Shown: piece after piece, positions 8,838 to 17,846 of the stretch
How the letters are laid out: each line of letters begins with the position of its first letter
How positions within the stretch are numbered: position 1 is the stretch's first letter
Assembly: GCA_027459675.1 (NCBI GenBank)
Contig: DAIDHO010000011.1
Location: 1-39,384, forward strand
Length of the DNA stretch: 39,384 nt
Source: Parachlamydiales bacterium
GTDB taxonomy: Bacteria > Chlamydiota > Chlamydiia > Chlamydiales > Rhabdochlamydiaceae
Reading direction: 5' to 3'
Notes under the pieces: generated by a model
The model's database searches: none
Told to the model about the DNA's origin: nothing
The model's input: the letters and a program-made list of their open reading frames with translations, nothing else
Made by a program: the position numbers and the translations under genes

Positions 8838-9255
8838 GAACATCTCTTCCCCTGAAGAAATGTTTCAATACGGGGTTACAATGGCCCATAGGCTCCAATA
8901 CCCTCCGCTCATCCTCGGTTTAAAAGGAGACTTGGGAGCGGGCAAAACCACTTTCCTCAAAGGATTTATCTCTACTGTGGCGAACATCGACCCTCGCGAA
9001 ATTCAGAGTCCCACCTTTACTTACCTTCAAATCTACGCAGATTCTATTTACCATTTCGATCTCTATCGAATTGAAGTCGCAGAACAGTTTACATCGGCTG
9101 GTTTTGGGGATTATTTAAAGGCGGACGGTATTTGCTGTATCGAATGGGCTGAAAAAATTGAATCCCTTCTCCCCCCTGCCTCACTTTTCATGGAAATTAC
9201 CTATGAAGGCCCCTCGCTTCGGCAATGCTCTTTGTACCCAAAGGATGCGGAGTGA
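8815..9255 (+). CDS. tsaE: tRNA threonylcarbamoyladenosine biosynthesis ATPase TsaE (YjeE)
   Basis: A small P-loop ATPase of 146 residues, the family length. It works with TsaB and TsaD to make the t6A modification on tRNAs reading ANN codons. The Walker A is GDLGAGKTT near residue 40, with the family's SPTFTYLQIY and HFDLYRIE segments after it and the CIEWAEKIE motif near residue 110. The start overlaps the previous gene by 23 bases and the stop overlaps the next start (GTGA), so it lies in a tightly packed operon. tsaB and tsaD are not in the window. Confidence 0.92.
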   Translation: MQVKEIVKNISSPEEMFQYGVTMAHRLQYPPLILGLKGDLGAGKTTFLKGFISTVANIDPREIQSPTFTYLQIYADSIYHFDLYRIEVAEQFTSAGFGDYLKADGICCIEWAEKIESLLPPASLFMEITYEGPSLRQCSLYPKDAE

Positions 9256-9851
9256 AAAAAATTCTCTTTCGCTCTGCAGAATTCTTAGGCTCTATGTTGG
9301 ACCCAAATGAATTCATTCGAGACCAGCAAGGTGATTTTTTGGCTGAAATTGCTTTTGTAGGACGCTCCAATGTGGGTAAGTCATCTCTCATCAATCACCT
9401 CTTAAAAAGTAAAGGACTCGCCCACGCTTCTTCTAAGCCCGGGAAAACCATAATCTTAAATTTTTATAAGGTGGATGAGGCGCTTGTTTTAGTCGATTTT
9501 CCTGGATATGGGTATGCAGCCCGTTCACAGACAGATCAACTCGCATGGAGCCAGTCCATTGATAAATACTTTACGCAGCGCAAAACCCTTAAACTCATCC
9601 TCCTCCTTGTGGACAGCCGAAGAGATTTAACCCAAGAAGATGTAGAAATCATAAAATGGGCCCTCCATCATCAAAAACCTCTCTTACTCATATTTACAAA
9701 ATCAGATACACTGAGTACCAAAGAAAAGCAGCAGGTGACAAAAAAAATTGCTTCTTTCCATCCGACCGTCTCATCCATGTACTATACTATCAAAGAAAGC
9801 CTTTCGAGAGATTTACTCATTTCTAAAATCAACCAAGTGGTAGCAGGATAA
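9252..9851 (+). CDS. engB: Ribosome biogenesis GTPase EngB (YihA/YsxC)
   Basis: A small GTPase needed for large ribosomal subunit assembly, about 199 residues. G1 is GRSNVGKSS, G3 is DFPGYGYA and G4 is TKSD; the switch region SKPGKT is typical of the family. I chose the GTG at 9252, whose GTGA overlaps the tsaE stop and has GGA about eight bases upstream. The longer reading from ATG 9225 adds nine residues (MLFVPKGCG) that merely translate the end of tsaE and look spurious. Confidence 0.92.
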   Translation: MKKILFRSAEFLGSMLDPNEFIRDQQGDFLAEIAFVGRSNVGKSSLINHLLKSKGLAHASSKPGKTIILNFYKVDEALVLVDFPGYGYAARSQTDQLAWSQSIDKYFTQRKTLKLILLLVDSRRDLTQEDVEIIKWALHHQKPLLLIFTKSDTLSTKEKQQVTKKIASFHPTVSSMYYTIKESLSRDLLISKINQVVAG

Positions 9852-9853
9852 AA

Positions 9854-10603
9854 ATGGGGCTTTTGAATCAACAAACCTTTATCTGTCTCGATTGCGAAAC
9901 AACAGGGCTCGACTCTAAAGCCGATCGGATCATTGAAATCGCTGTGGTAAAGTTTACGTTTTCGGAAACCTTAGAGAGTTTTGAAACCCTGGTGGACCCT
10001 GAATCGCCTATTTCTGCGACTTCTATGTCGATTCATCATATTACTCCGCAAATGGTAGAAGGAAAACCCAAAATCCAAGAGGTGCTGCCCAAAGTTCTTT
10101 CCATGATCGACTCTCTTATTATTGTGGGCCATGGAATTCGACTCGATCTTGCCTTCATCGCCGAGGCTGCTAAAAGATATGAGATCCCTTTCAATATGGA
10201 CAAGCTTACCACTATAGATACCTTAAGGCTGGCCCGACTCTATGGAGAAAGTCCCACTAATTCCCTGGAAAAACTTCGGCAACATTTTAACATTGAAGAA
10301 GAAGGAGCTCATCGCGCAATGAGCGATGTCACCGTCAATATTCATGTGTTTAAATATCTTTCCACCACCTTTAAAACGATCGAACAGCTCTTAGAACGTC
10401 TTAAAAAGCCGATTCTTCTTCGCACAATGCCACTGGGGAAATATAAAGGACGCCTTTTTAGTGAAATTCCTCTTGAATATCTCAGGTGGGCCCTACGCGG
10501 AGATTTTGACCAAGACCTTATCTTCTCTATCAAGACAGAGCTCCAAAAGCGAGGCAAAGGCAACCGCTTCGAACAATCTGCAAATCCTTTTTTGCAACTT
10601 TGA
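9854..10603 (+). CDS. DnaQ-family 3'-5' exonuclease with C-terminal DUF3820-like module
   Basis: A DEDDh exonuclease of 249 residues. Exo I is CLDCETTGL (Asp and Glu ligands) at residues 11-19, Exo II is GHGIRLDLAFI, and Exo III is HRAMSDVTVN with the catalytic His and Asp. The stand-alone size and lack of polymerase suggest an epsilon-like proofreading or repair nuclease. Residues from about 193 on (MPLGKYKGRLFSEIPLEYL...) match the short module seen in DUF3820/QSregVF proteins and at the ends of other DnaQ-like nucleases. It follows engB by two bases with AGGA before the ATG, so it is in the same transcript. A Chlamydia counterpart would be CT536 (recall). Confidence 0.88.
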   Translation: MGLLNQQTFICLDCETTGLDSKADRIIEIAVVKFTFSETLESFETLVDPESPISATSMSIHHITPQMVEGKPKIQEVLPKVLSMIDSLIIVGHGIRLDLAFIAEAAKRYEIPFNMDKLTTIDTLRLARLYGESPTNSLEKLRQHFNIEEEGAHRAMSDVTVNIHVFKYLSTTFKTIEQLLERLKKPILLRTMPLGKYKGRLFSEIPLEYLRWALRGDFDQDLIFSIKTELQKRGKGNRFEQSANPFLQL

Positions 10604-10610
10604 TAAGAGT

Positions 10611-10628
10611 TTTAGCTTAAGCAAGAGG
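10611..10628 (-). repeat. Copy 2 of the dispersed CTTGCTTAAGC element (inverted)
   Basis: TTTAGCTTAAGCAAGAGG is the exact reverse complement of the first 18 bases of the copy at 5005. It fills the 28-base gap between the convergent exonuclease and translocase genes and is followed by TCTTT. With GCTTAAGC as palindromic core it could act as a weak two-way terminator. Confidence 0.75.
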
Positions 10629-10631
10629 TCT

Positions 10632-12161
10632 TTAAGATAGGACAATAGGACGCTTTTCTTCCGTTTGAGAGACCGCTTCTGTAGTAAGGATATTGAATTG
10701 CTTACCTAGCGAGCGGACAGACATAATCCAGCCTCCAATGGCGAAAAGAAGCAAAAAAGCAACAATGGGAATGCTTCCTACAATAGTCCCACAAGCAATG
10801 AGAAGGAGTTGATACATAATTGCTCCACCCGACTTTCCAAGACGAGACCCAACGCCATCAATAGCAGCTTTCCCCTTAATACGCTCTTCACGAGGAAGAG
10901 GAATAAAAGCCAGTTCCTTGGTGGCATCCACTAAGCTATATTTTGTTCCACGGACGACACAATTTTGGAGTGAGCCTAAGAAAACAGCTAACGCTAGCGG
11001 ACTTGTGCCAAACGACAGACAAATTCCAAGGAGAGATTCTTGGGGAAGAAGAAGAACTGCAAAGAAGAGGATGCCGGTTAGGAGGGTCAAGACGGGAGAA
11101 ATAAGCGCGCTTTTAGTCCATCCCAAGGCCCGGATGACGTTGCCCGATATGAAAAATGAAATGACAACCGCAATGAGGGCAATCCAAAAATTGACATAAG
11201 CCATATAACCATTAAAATCAGCAGTCGCAGGGTAGAGTTGTTTCACTTGATCTTTCCAGACCACTTCAGCGAGGTTAATTACAATATTATATGCAAAGAC
11301 CAGGATAGCAATTAACATCAGGTAAGGAGACTTGACAAGCGATTGGAAGCTTTTTCTCATCCCCATTTTTATAGGAGAGTCTCTATGAGCTTTTAAAGTC
11401 TCTTCGGTGTATCCTCTCCCGGCTTTATTCATCATCCAGTAAAGGCCCATACACAGAAGGCCTGAACCCATGACCATTAAGCCCAAATAAAAAATATATT
11501 GATCCCAGGCTGTTGTCCCAAAGGGAATGGAGGGATTAAATTGATTCGCCGATAAATAAGAAGCTAAGAAACCAGCAATGACTCCCGATAAATTCGTGCC
11601 CACTCCAAATAAACCATAAAATCTTTTTGCATCTTTCACTGAAGTGATGTCATTAGCAAATCCCCAAAAAAGAATGGTCATGATCATTGTACTCCACATC
11701 TCTGACATCACATAGAAAGTCGAATAGGTCCAATTCCGGATAATGGCAATCAGGCCTCTAAAGCCTTGCGGAAGCGCTCCTTGGAGCTGGTCAGCAAAGG
11801 TATGGGGATGCAGCATGTCTCGATTCGGATAAAGAATAAATGTGAAAAGAGCGAAATACCCTATGAAGAGGCACAACATCGCATAAAAGACCGTGCGGCG
11901 ATTGAGCCAGTTGGAAAACCGTGTGAAAAGAAAAGTCATTAGAATAGCTGTGGGCAAAATGGCCCACACTTTAATAAACGGGATAGCCTCTGCCCCTGAT
12001 TCAGGAGCTGTGATTAAAACAGCGTCTTTAGAAATTCGAAGCAAGTAATAATTGAAACAGATCAAAAAAGAAATCAAAAACATCGGGATGAATTTGGGAT
12101 ATTCTTCCCGGTAAACAGGCCATAAAAAGGCACGTAGCGCGCCAAACGGCTTGGTACTCAT
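10632..12161 (-). CDS. ATP/ADP nucleotide translocase (NTT/TLC family)
   Basis: A polytopic inner-membrane nucleotide transporter of 509 residues. In energy parasites this family exchanges host ATP for bacterial ADP, or imports other nucleotides. The N-terminal signature RISKDAVLITAPESGAEAIP near residue 47 and the following PTAIL segment are diagnostic, and about eleven or twelve hydrophobic helices can be counted. The late motif KYSLVDATKELAFIPLP near residue 405 is also typical. Chlamydiales often carry several paralogs; which substrate this one uses cannot be read from sequence. It is convergent with the exonuclease gene and upstream of nothing co-directional within 90 bases. Confidence 0.95.
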   Translation of the reverse strand: MSTKPFGALRAFLWPVYREEYPKFIPMFLISFLICFNYYLLRISKDAVLITAPESGAEAIPFIKVWAILPTAILMTFLFTRFSNWLNRRTVFYAMLCLFIGYFALFTFILYPNRDMLHPHTFADQLQGALPQGFRGLIAIIRNWTYSTFYVMSEMWSTMIMTILFWGFANDITSVKDAKRFYGLFGVGTNLSGVIAGFLASYLSANQFNPSIPFGTTAWDQYIFYLGLMVMGSGLLCMGLYWMMNKAGRGYTEETLKAHRDSPIKMGMRKSFQSLVKSPYLMLIAILVFAYNIVINLAEVVWKDQVKQLYPATADFNGYMAYVNFWIALIAVVISFFISGNVIRALGWTKSALISPVLTLLTGILFFAVLLLPQESLLGICLSFGTSPLALAVFLGSLQNCVVRGTKYSLVDATKELAFIPLPREERIKGKAAIDGVGSRLGKSGGAIMYQLLLIACGTIVGSIPIVAFLLLFAIGGWIMSVRSLGKQFNILTTEAVSQTEEKRPIVLS

Positions 12162-12254
12162 GAACCTTAACTATAGTGGACTTTTATCATAATATCAATG
12201 AAATGTTCCTTTCTTCAAATAGATCCAATTATTTTTTTGAAATTTTTCAAAATT

Positions 12255-13460
12255 TTATTCCTTTTTATTACTCAATGCATCGATCCCGGGTAGATGCCCT
12301 TTTTCCAGATACTCTAGGGAAGCGCCTCCTCCTGTCGATAGGTGGGTAAATTTCTCTCCCAAGCCGATCTTTTGAATCGCCGCTACGGAATCTCCTCCTC
12401 CAATAATAGTCGTAGCTTTGAGGTTTGAAAGAAAGTGAGCAACCCCCTCGGTGCCTTTAGCAAAATGAGGAAATTCATACACCCCCAGCGGACCATTCCA
12501 AAAAATAGTTGATGCCTTTTGAAGATGCTCACACCATACTTGAACGGTAGCCTCTCCGATATCCATTCCCCTCCATCCAGAAGGGACAGGCGTAGGAAGA
12601 ACAAGAGTTTTATAGGTGGCATCATTCCTAAATTGATCGGCAATCACCAGATCGACGGGCAGGTAGATGGGAATTTTTTTTTCACGTGCTCTCTGCATAA
12701 AGGTTCGAGCCTCTTCTAAAAATGCAGCTTCAATAAGACTGGAACCTGTCTCTTGCCCTTGCACTTTTAAAAAAGCAAGTCCCATCCCCCCTCCAATGAA
12801 AAAAGCATCCACATGGCCCAGAAGAGCTTTCAGAACTCCCATCTTAGATGAAACCTTGGCTCCTCCAAGAATAAGGTAAAAAGGATGAGGAGGATTTTCG
12901 AGCAGAGGATTTAAAAAACGGACTTCTTTTTCCATGAGAAGGCCCATGGCAGCCTTTCCCGGGAAGTAGTGTTCAATCATGGCAATCGAAGAATGCGGTC
13001 GATGCGCGGCAGCAAATGCATCGTTCACATAGTAATCAATCCCCTTGGCAATTTCTTTAGCAAAATTAGGATCCAACGAAGGATTTTCTTCGGCCGGATA
13101 AAAGCGAAGATTTTCGAGGAGAAGCACTTGCCCTCCTTTTAAATCGTGGATCATTTTATCGACTTCTTTTCCAATACAATCGGTTGCAAAAAGAACAGGA
13201 GCTGCAATCAGTTGAGACAGTTTTTTTGCACAAATTCCTAGAGAAAATTGAATATCTTGTTTGGATTGAGGACGACCGAGATGACTCATGAGAATCACAG
13301 CTGCGCCCTCTTGCAAGGCTTTTTGAATAGTAGGAATCGCTTCTCGAATCCGCGTTTCATCGGCAATCGTGCCGTCTTTATTCAAAGGAACATTAAAGTC
13401 CACCCGAATGAGGACTTTTTTCCCATTGAGAGGTAGATCTTTCAGCGTTAGCTTAGGCAT
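12255..13460 (-). CDS. pgk: Phosphoglycerate kinase
   Basis: A glycolytic enzyme of 401 residues, the usual length, making ATP from 1,3-bisphosphoglycerate in the cytoplasm. The N-terminal signature is KVLIRVDFNVPLNKDG (residues 14-29), the substrate loop SHLGRPQ follows near residue 60, and ILGGAKVSSKMGVL is near residue 198. The C-terminal nucleotide site is TTIIGGGDSVAAI, near residue 352, followed by STGGGASLEYLE. It lies 94 bases upstream of the translocase on the same strand; the intervening bases are AT-rich with no obvious hairpin, so read-through is possible. Confidence 0.97.
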   Translation of the reverse strand: MPKLTLKDLPLNGKKVLIRVDFNVPLNKDGTIADETRIREAIPTIQKALQEGAAVILMSHLGRPQSKQDIQFSLGICAKKLSQLIAAPVLFATDCIGKEVDKMIHDLKGGQVLLLENLRFYPAEENPSLDPNFAKEIAKGIDYYVNDAFAAAHRPHSSIAMIEHYFPGKAAMGLLMEKEVRFLNPLLENPPHPFYLILGGAKVSSKMGVLKALLGHVDAFFIGGGMGLAFLKVQGQETGSSLIEAAFLEEARTFMQRAREKKIPIYLPVDLVIADQFRNDATYKTLVLPTPVPSGWRGMDIGEATVQVWCEHLQKASTIFWNGPLGVYEFPHFAKGTEGVAHFLSNLKATTIIGGGDSVAAIQKIGLGEKFTHLSTGGGASLEYLEKGHLPGIDALSNKKE

Positions 13461-13666
13461 TTAGGCTTAATATAAATAAACCCGAAAAATAAATATATAT
13501 TTCATCAAAAAGGACGAGAGTTGGTAGAAATTGAGAAGGACTTAGATGTCTACTGCTCAATGTGGGTTAATAGAGCTTGAAATTACCTTTTGCTCTTAAG
13601 ATTTTTGTTGAGCCAATCCCATCATTCATTCATACTTTTTTAGAATTCCTACAAAAAGGTGAAAGG

Positions 13667-16375
13667 ATGAAATACATATTCTTTTTGGCTCTGTTATGGG
13701 GACAGTTATTCGGAGATTTTTCAGAGGACCACGGCATTTTAAAAGGAAAGCTAGAAAATGGTCTGACGTATTTGGTAAAACAGCATACATATCCTCCAAA
13801 ACAGGCTTTTTTAGAACTCGTCGTTAAGGTCGGATCGCTTCATGAAAATGAAGAAGAGAAAGGATATGCGCATTTTGTAGAACATATGGTATTTCGTGGA
13901 TCTGAAAATTTCAAAGATGGAGAAGCGATTCAATACATGCACTCTTTGGGTGCATGGGATGGAGAAGATTCTAATGCGAAAACAACTTTCAATTCGACGT
14001 CTTATCATTTTTCAATTCCTATAGAGGATAAAGAAGCTCTTCGAAAAGCTCTCATGATTTTAAGCGATTTTGCCTCCAAGGCGACTTTTGAGGAGAACCT
14101 AGTGCAAAGAGAAAAGGGAGTGATATTAGATGAGTATTACAAGAACCAAGACGATGAGGAAGAAATGGAATTCCTTCAAAAGCTCAAAGAGCTCCTTTCT
14201 TTCACTCCTTTCCCAGATCATTTACCCATTGGGACCCAAGCTTCGATTCAAAACGTACTCTCTACAGACCTCCAAAAGTTTTATAAAAAATGGTACAAGC
14301 CCGATCTGATGACAGTGGTTGCAGTAGGAGATTTTGAACCGAACACCGTTGTAGAAATGATTCAAGAACTGTTCGGAAACATTCCCCCCCCTGAGACAAA
14401 AACTCCTCAACCTATTTTTGATATCCACCTACCTCAGACCTCCAAAGCACGGATTTATGTAGACCCGAAACTGAAGGATACAAGCTTTGAAATCTGCGCT
14501 TTTAAAATCGATAAAAGAGCATGGAATGCTGAAGAGGATTTCCAAAAAAATCTTTTTACTGCTTTGATGAAACATCGATTAAAAGAATCTGTCCTTCGTT
14601 CTAGCAACTATTTCGATTCGTTAAATATTGCCTACAATTTTATAGGATTAGACTTATTTGCATTCAATATAAGCGCCTCCATTCAGGAAAATGTTCCAAT
14701 AGCGATCAGAACGATAGCTCGTGCCTTGAAGAATATAGAAAAAAATGGTTTTAAAAACTGGGAATTAGAAAATGTTCGGAGCCAGCTTAAAAGAAAATGG
14801 AGCGAAAGGCTAGATAATACAGAAATAAGCCACCCCACTCAAGTCGGCCAAAGGCTCGAATTTCATCTTATAGACCATGGACCCCTGGCCCCAGAAGCAG
14901 AGATATTAGAGCATCACCTAAAAGCTCTCAGTAAAATCTCTCTTGAGGAAGTCAACGACTGGTACAAAAAAACTCTCAATCCTATCTACATGCTTTTCTT
15001 ATCTTCTCCTCAAGAGATTAATCTCGATGAGGAAGAGCTTTTGAATTATTTTGGAGAATCTTCCTATCCTGCTGGAGAAGTTGTTTCAACAGAATTTGAA
15101 ACAAACTATGGCATCAAGACATGGAATTTAAGTAATGGAATTTCGGTCTCTTTTAAACCGACCAAAAATCAAAAAAATCAAGTGCTTATCCATGCAGTGG
15201 CTCCAGGAGGACTATCCTCTACGACATCTCCCGAGGAATATATGTCAGCGCAACTCCTAGTTCCTTACACTTTCATTTCAGGATTCGGTCCCTTTAATCT
15301 GAATATGCTGAAAGAGAATGAAAAACTCTTTTTCCAAGTATCTCTTGAACACGATAGACGCTCTGTGATTGCCAATGGATATCGACAAGACATGGAAACA
15401 ATGTTGGAGATCTTTCATGCATTTTTCACCACCCCCTTTCCCTCCTGCTTATCCACCTCTTGCTTATCCAATTGGAACATCTTAAAAATGAGGATGCAAC
15501 AAGTCTATGCACGAGCTTTAAGCGAGCCCCGTGCGCAATTTAAGTATTACATTGATCAGGTATATTCGAATAGAGATTACAGAATGGAATCTTTTGATAG
15601 TGAGCTGGTATTCGAAAGTTTGGCTCCCTCCTTATATACCCGTTTTTTCGGTGCACCCACTGCCTTTCACTTTACAATCGTAGGCGATATTGCGACTGAG
15701 GATATAGAGCCGTTAATAAAAAAATATTTCGGATCTCTTCCGAATCGATCTCCAGAAAAGTTATTCTCCTCCAATATCATTGATTTCCCTAAGAAGAAAA
15801 TTCAAAATGAGTTTAAATGTGGGAAAATATCCACGACCCAAACCGTGATGGGCTTTACATACAATACCCAAGAAATAGAGTCTCATATCAAAAGCCTATA
15901 TGCATTTCAGACCATGAGCTATATTTTACAGCACCGGTTGCAAACTGTTTTAAGAGAAGAACTAGGCCATACTTATCATGTGGATGTTCAATCATATAGC
16001 CCTAAAGATACGAACGAAAGAAATGGGGTTTTGCAAATTTTTTTTACCTCTCAGGAAGCTCACCGAGAAATGATGATCGAATCTACCCTCGATGTTATCG
16101 ATGAATTCAAAAAAAGGGAGATTCTTCCAGAAGAAGTTTCCAAAGCTGTTCAGACTCTTCTAAATATAATTAAGAAACTAGAGCATACAAATATCTACTG
16201 GGCATCTCAAATCGAAAAAACTAAAATCTATTCTCTTCCTATCGGGGATGTTTTAAATTACTCAGCTATCATCTCCTCCATCACAGCAGACGATGTGAAA
16301 GAGATCATCCACAAAGTGTTTGAGGCTCCTCCTATTATTTTGAGCCACCTCCCCGAGGGAGGATATGACGATTAG
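13667..16375 (+). CDS. Secreted M16-family zinc metallopeptidase (pitrilysin/PqqL-like)
   Basis: A large zinc peptidase of 902 residues. The inverted zinc site HFVEH (HxxEH) lies at residues 69-73, and the third ligand is probably Glu149 in QREKGVILDEYY. The C-terminal inactive half keeps the substrate-binding motif REELGHTYHVDVQSY near residue 770. I start at ATG 13667: AAAGG lies seven bases upstream and the resulting N-terminus (MKYIFFLALLWGQLFG) is a clean signal peptide. The longer reading from 13577 would bury that signal behind 30 extra residues. It is probably periplasmic or exported. Its substrates are unknown; degradation of imported peptides is one option. Confidence 0.85.
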   Translation: MKYIFFLALLWGQLFGDFSEDHGILKGKLENGLTYLVKQHTYPPKQAFLELVVKVGSLHENEEEKGYAHFVEHMVFRGSENFKDGEAIQYMHSLGAWDGEDSNAKTTFNSTSYHFSIPIEDKEALRKALMILSDFASKATFEENLVQREKGVILDEYYKNQDDEEEMEFLQKLKELLSFTPFPDHLPIGTQASIQNVLSTDLQKFYKKWYKPDLMTVVAVGDFEPNTVVEMIQELFGNIPPPETKTPQPIFDIHLPQTSKARIYVDPKLKDTSFEICAFKIDKRAWNAEEDFQKNLFTALMKHRLKESVLRSSNYFDSLNIAYNFIGLDLFAFNISASIQENVPIAIRTIARALKNIEKNGFKNWELENVRSQLKRKWSERLDNTEISHPTQVGQRLEFHLIDHGPLAPEAEILEHHLKALSKISLEEVNDWYKKTLNPIYMLFLSSPQEINLDEEELLNYFGESSYPAGEVVSTEFETNYGIKTWNLSNGISVSFKPTKNQKNQVLIHAVAPGGLSSTTSPEEYMSAQLLVPYTFISGFGPFNLNMLKENEKLFFQVSLEHDRRSVIANGYRQDMETMLEIFHAFFTTPFPSCLSTSCLSNWNILKMRMQQVYARALSEPRAQFKYYIDQVYSNRDYRMESFDSELVFESLAPSLYTRFFGAPTAFHFTIVGDIATEDIEPLIKKYFGSLPNRSPEKLFSSNIIDFPKKKIQNEFKCGKISTTQTVMGFTYNTQEIESHIKSLYAFQTMSYILQHRLQTVLREELGHTYHVDVQSYSPKDTNERNGVLQIFFTSQEAHREMMIESTLDVIDEFKKREILPEEVSKAVQTLLNIIKKLEHTNIYWASQIEKTKIYSLPIGDVLNYSAIISSITADDVKEIIHKVFEAPPIILSHLPEGGYDD

Positions 16376-16379
16376 GGAA

Positions 16380-16397
16380 GCTTTTAGGGTGAAAAGC
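16380..16397. terminator. Hairpin between convergent M16 peptidase and 16403 gene
   Basis: GCTTTT pairs with AAAAGC across the loop AGGGTG, followed on the plus strand by CTTTCTT. The stem is only six base pairs, so this is a weak intrinsic terminator candidate. Confidence 0.35.
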
Positions 16398-16402
16398 CTT
16401 TC

Positions 16403-17644
16403 TTAAAAAAAGCTAAATCCTAGCCGAAGAATCACAGAAGGAGTCAAGGTTTCTCCTGGGAGAAAACCGGTTGTTTTACCCCCTAATTGAAGAAAAAGCG
16501 CGCTCCCATTGGAGATTTTTATATGGCCCAAAAGGGAAATAGCTCCTCCAAAACGATTTTTGTAATGTTGTTGCTTGGCGTAGTCAAAGGTTAAAAGATT
16601 TGTGGAAGCATGGGCTTTATAAGGAACATTCGGTTGATACCACACATCTGCCCGAAATCCCCAGGGCACCCCATCCACGGATCCTATATATGCATGTTCG
16701 ATTCCTAATCCACAAGAGGAAAGTCCCGCATATCTTCCTCCCCGGAGATAAAAATAAATCGGCTTTTTATCCTGAACAAGAAAATTCTCAACATAATACT
16801 CCGGTCCAAACGGAGTAAGACCCATCCTAAGACCCGGTAGATAGCCATATGAGCCCATAGAAAAAAGAGGGATGTCCATTTGCTTGCCTGTAATGAGATA
16901 CAGCCACCACGCGTAAAAGGCATAATAGGTAAAAGGCTCAGCATAGTTGATAAGCGCCCACCGTCTGATCTGGTGGGTAGTAAGATGTCCTTTCGGAAGA
17001 GTTGCATGGAGAATATGGACATAACTTTGAATGTCTCCTTCAGAGTCTGCTATGCCTTGATACGACACCTTATCCTTCGTCGCTAAAATATAATGCGTCA
17101 GATCGTGCTGAGAGTATTGATAAAGAGAAGCTTGGCTGGGATTGATGCATCCTGCTTGCAACCACTGGAGCTTTAAGCGAATTGCTAAAATGGAGGTCGC
17201 TTCAACACCGGCACTCGACATTGCACTGAGTTGAAAAGGAGTCAGTCTCTGGGGTTGAAAGGACAGATATGTCACTCCCCCTCCAGGTCCAAAAGGAGGT
17301 GGAAAGCCAAACTTATATTTTCTGACACGGACACCTTCTTTACGAAAAGATCTTGCACGATAGCCGTGTCCAAACACTTCATGTTGAACTACCCCTGACA
17401 TATAGTTATAAGGCTCCCAACATAAAAGCAGCTCTCCTAGCCTTTCAAGGCTGGGAGTCCATCCGCGGTGAGGAGGATTCGGTTTTTTGACGGCCCAATT
17501 TTCCACATATTGAATACCCTGACTAAGGGTTAACAGGCTTTCTGCTCCTGTGTAGGGCGAATAGTAAAGATCACCTATCAGATTGAGTGTAGGAGGTTCA
17601 GCCAAAAGAAAAAGAGGAGCCAAAAATAGAGTAAACTTCTTCAT
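16403..17644 (-). CDS. Exported outer-membrane-like protein with HEVFGHG motif
   Basis: A 413-residue protein I do not recognise. Residues 1-16 form a signal peptide (MKKFTLFLAPLFLLAEP). Near residue 87 is QHEVFGHGYRAR: His-Glu followed by a His four residues after the Glu, resembling a metal site but not the canonical HExxH. A hydrophobic SSAGVEATSILAIRL stretch follows near residue 145, then DKVSYQGIADSEGDIQSY, then a series of aromatic alternating strands. The chain ends LRLGFSFF, with a terminal Phe as in outer-membrane beta-barrels. It may combine a periplasmic helical, possibly enzymatic, half and a barrel half. A hydrolytic role is speculation. Confidence 0.7.
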   Translation of the reverse strand: MKKFTLFLAPLFLLAEPPTLNLIGDLYYSPYTGAESLLTLSQGIQYVENWAVKKPNPPHRGWTPSLERLGELLLCWEPYNYMSGVVQHEVFGHGYRARSFRKEGVRVRKYKFGFPPPFGPGGGVTYLSFQPQRLTPFQLSAMSSAGVEATSILAIRLKLQWLQAGCINPSQASLYQYSQHDLTHYILATKDKVSYQGIADSEGDIQSYVHILHATLPKGHLTTHQIRRWALINYAEPFTYYAFYAWWLYLITGKQMDIPLFSMGSYGYLPGLRMGLTPFGPEYYVENFLVQDKKPIYFYLRGGRYAGLSSCGLGIEHAYIGSVDGVPWGFRADVWYQPNVPYKAHASTNLLTFDYAKQQHYKNRFGGAISLLGHIKISNGSALFLQLGGKTTGFLPGETLTPSVILRLGFSFF

Positions 17645-17710
17645 AACACTTCTTTCGAAATAAAAGGTTCATTGACTGTGTAGTTCGTTTGAATCCCCGA
17701 CATTCTTTAG

Positions 17711-17725
17711 ACCTCTTGCATAAGT
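17711..17725 (+). repeat. Diverged relative of the CTTGCTTAAGC element
   Basis: ACCTCTTGCATAAGT shares ACCTCTTGC and TAAG with the copy at 25321 but has lost the palindromic core. It lies upstream of the minus-strand gene at 16403-17644. Confidence 0.35.
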
Positions 17726-17803
17726 AGGAAACCCTCTACCCAGATTATCGACAAGAAATTCAAAAGAACCACAAAATAATTTTGAAAAAGGTCTATAAAA
17801 GAC

Positions 17804-17837
17804 CAAGCCTCTCTATTTGAAAATTGAGAGAGGCTTG
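17804..17837 (-). terminator. Intrinsic terminator of the 17847 barrel gene
   Basis: CAAGCCTCTCT pairs with AGAGAGGCTTG (11 base pairs, 12-base loop) ten bases past the stop. Read on the minus strand it is followed by GTCTTTTAT, so it fits a rho-independent terminator. Confidence 0.75.
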
Positions 17838-17846
17838 TTTAAGATC

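Noticed and set aside
13577-13666. A longer N-terminus for the M16 peptidase from ATG 13577
   Set aside because: It would place 30 residues before a clear signal peptide; the ATG at 13667 has a ribosome binding site.
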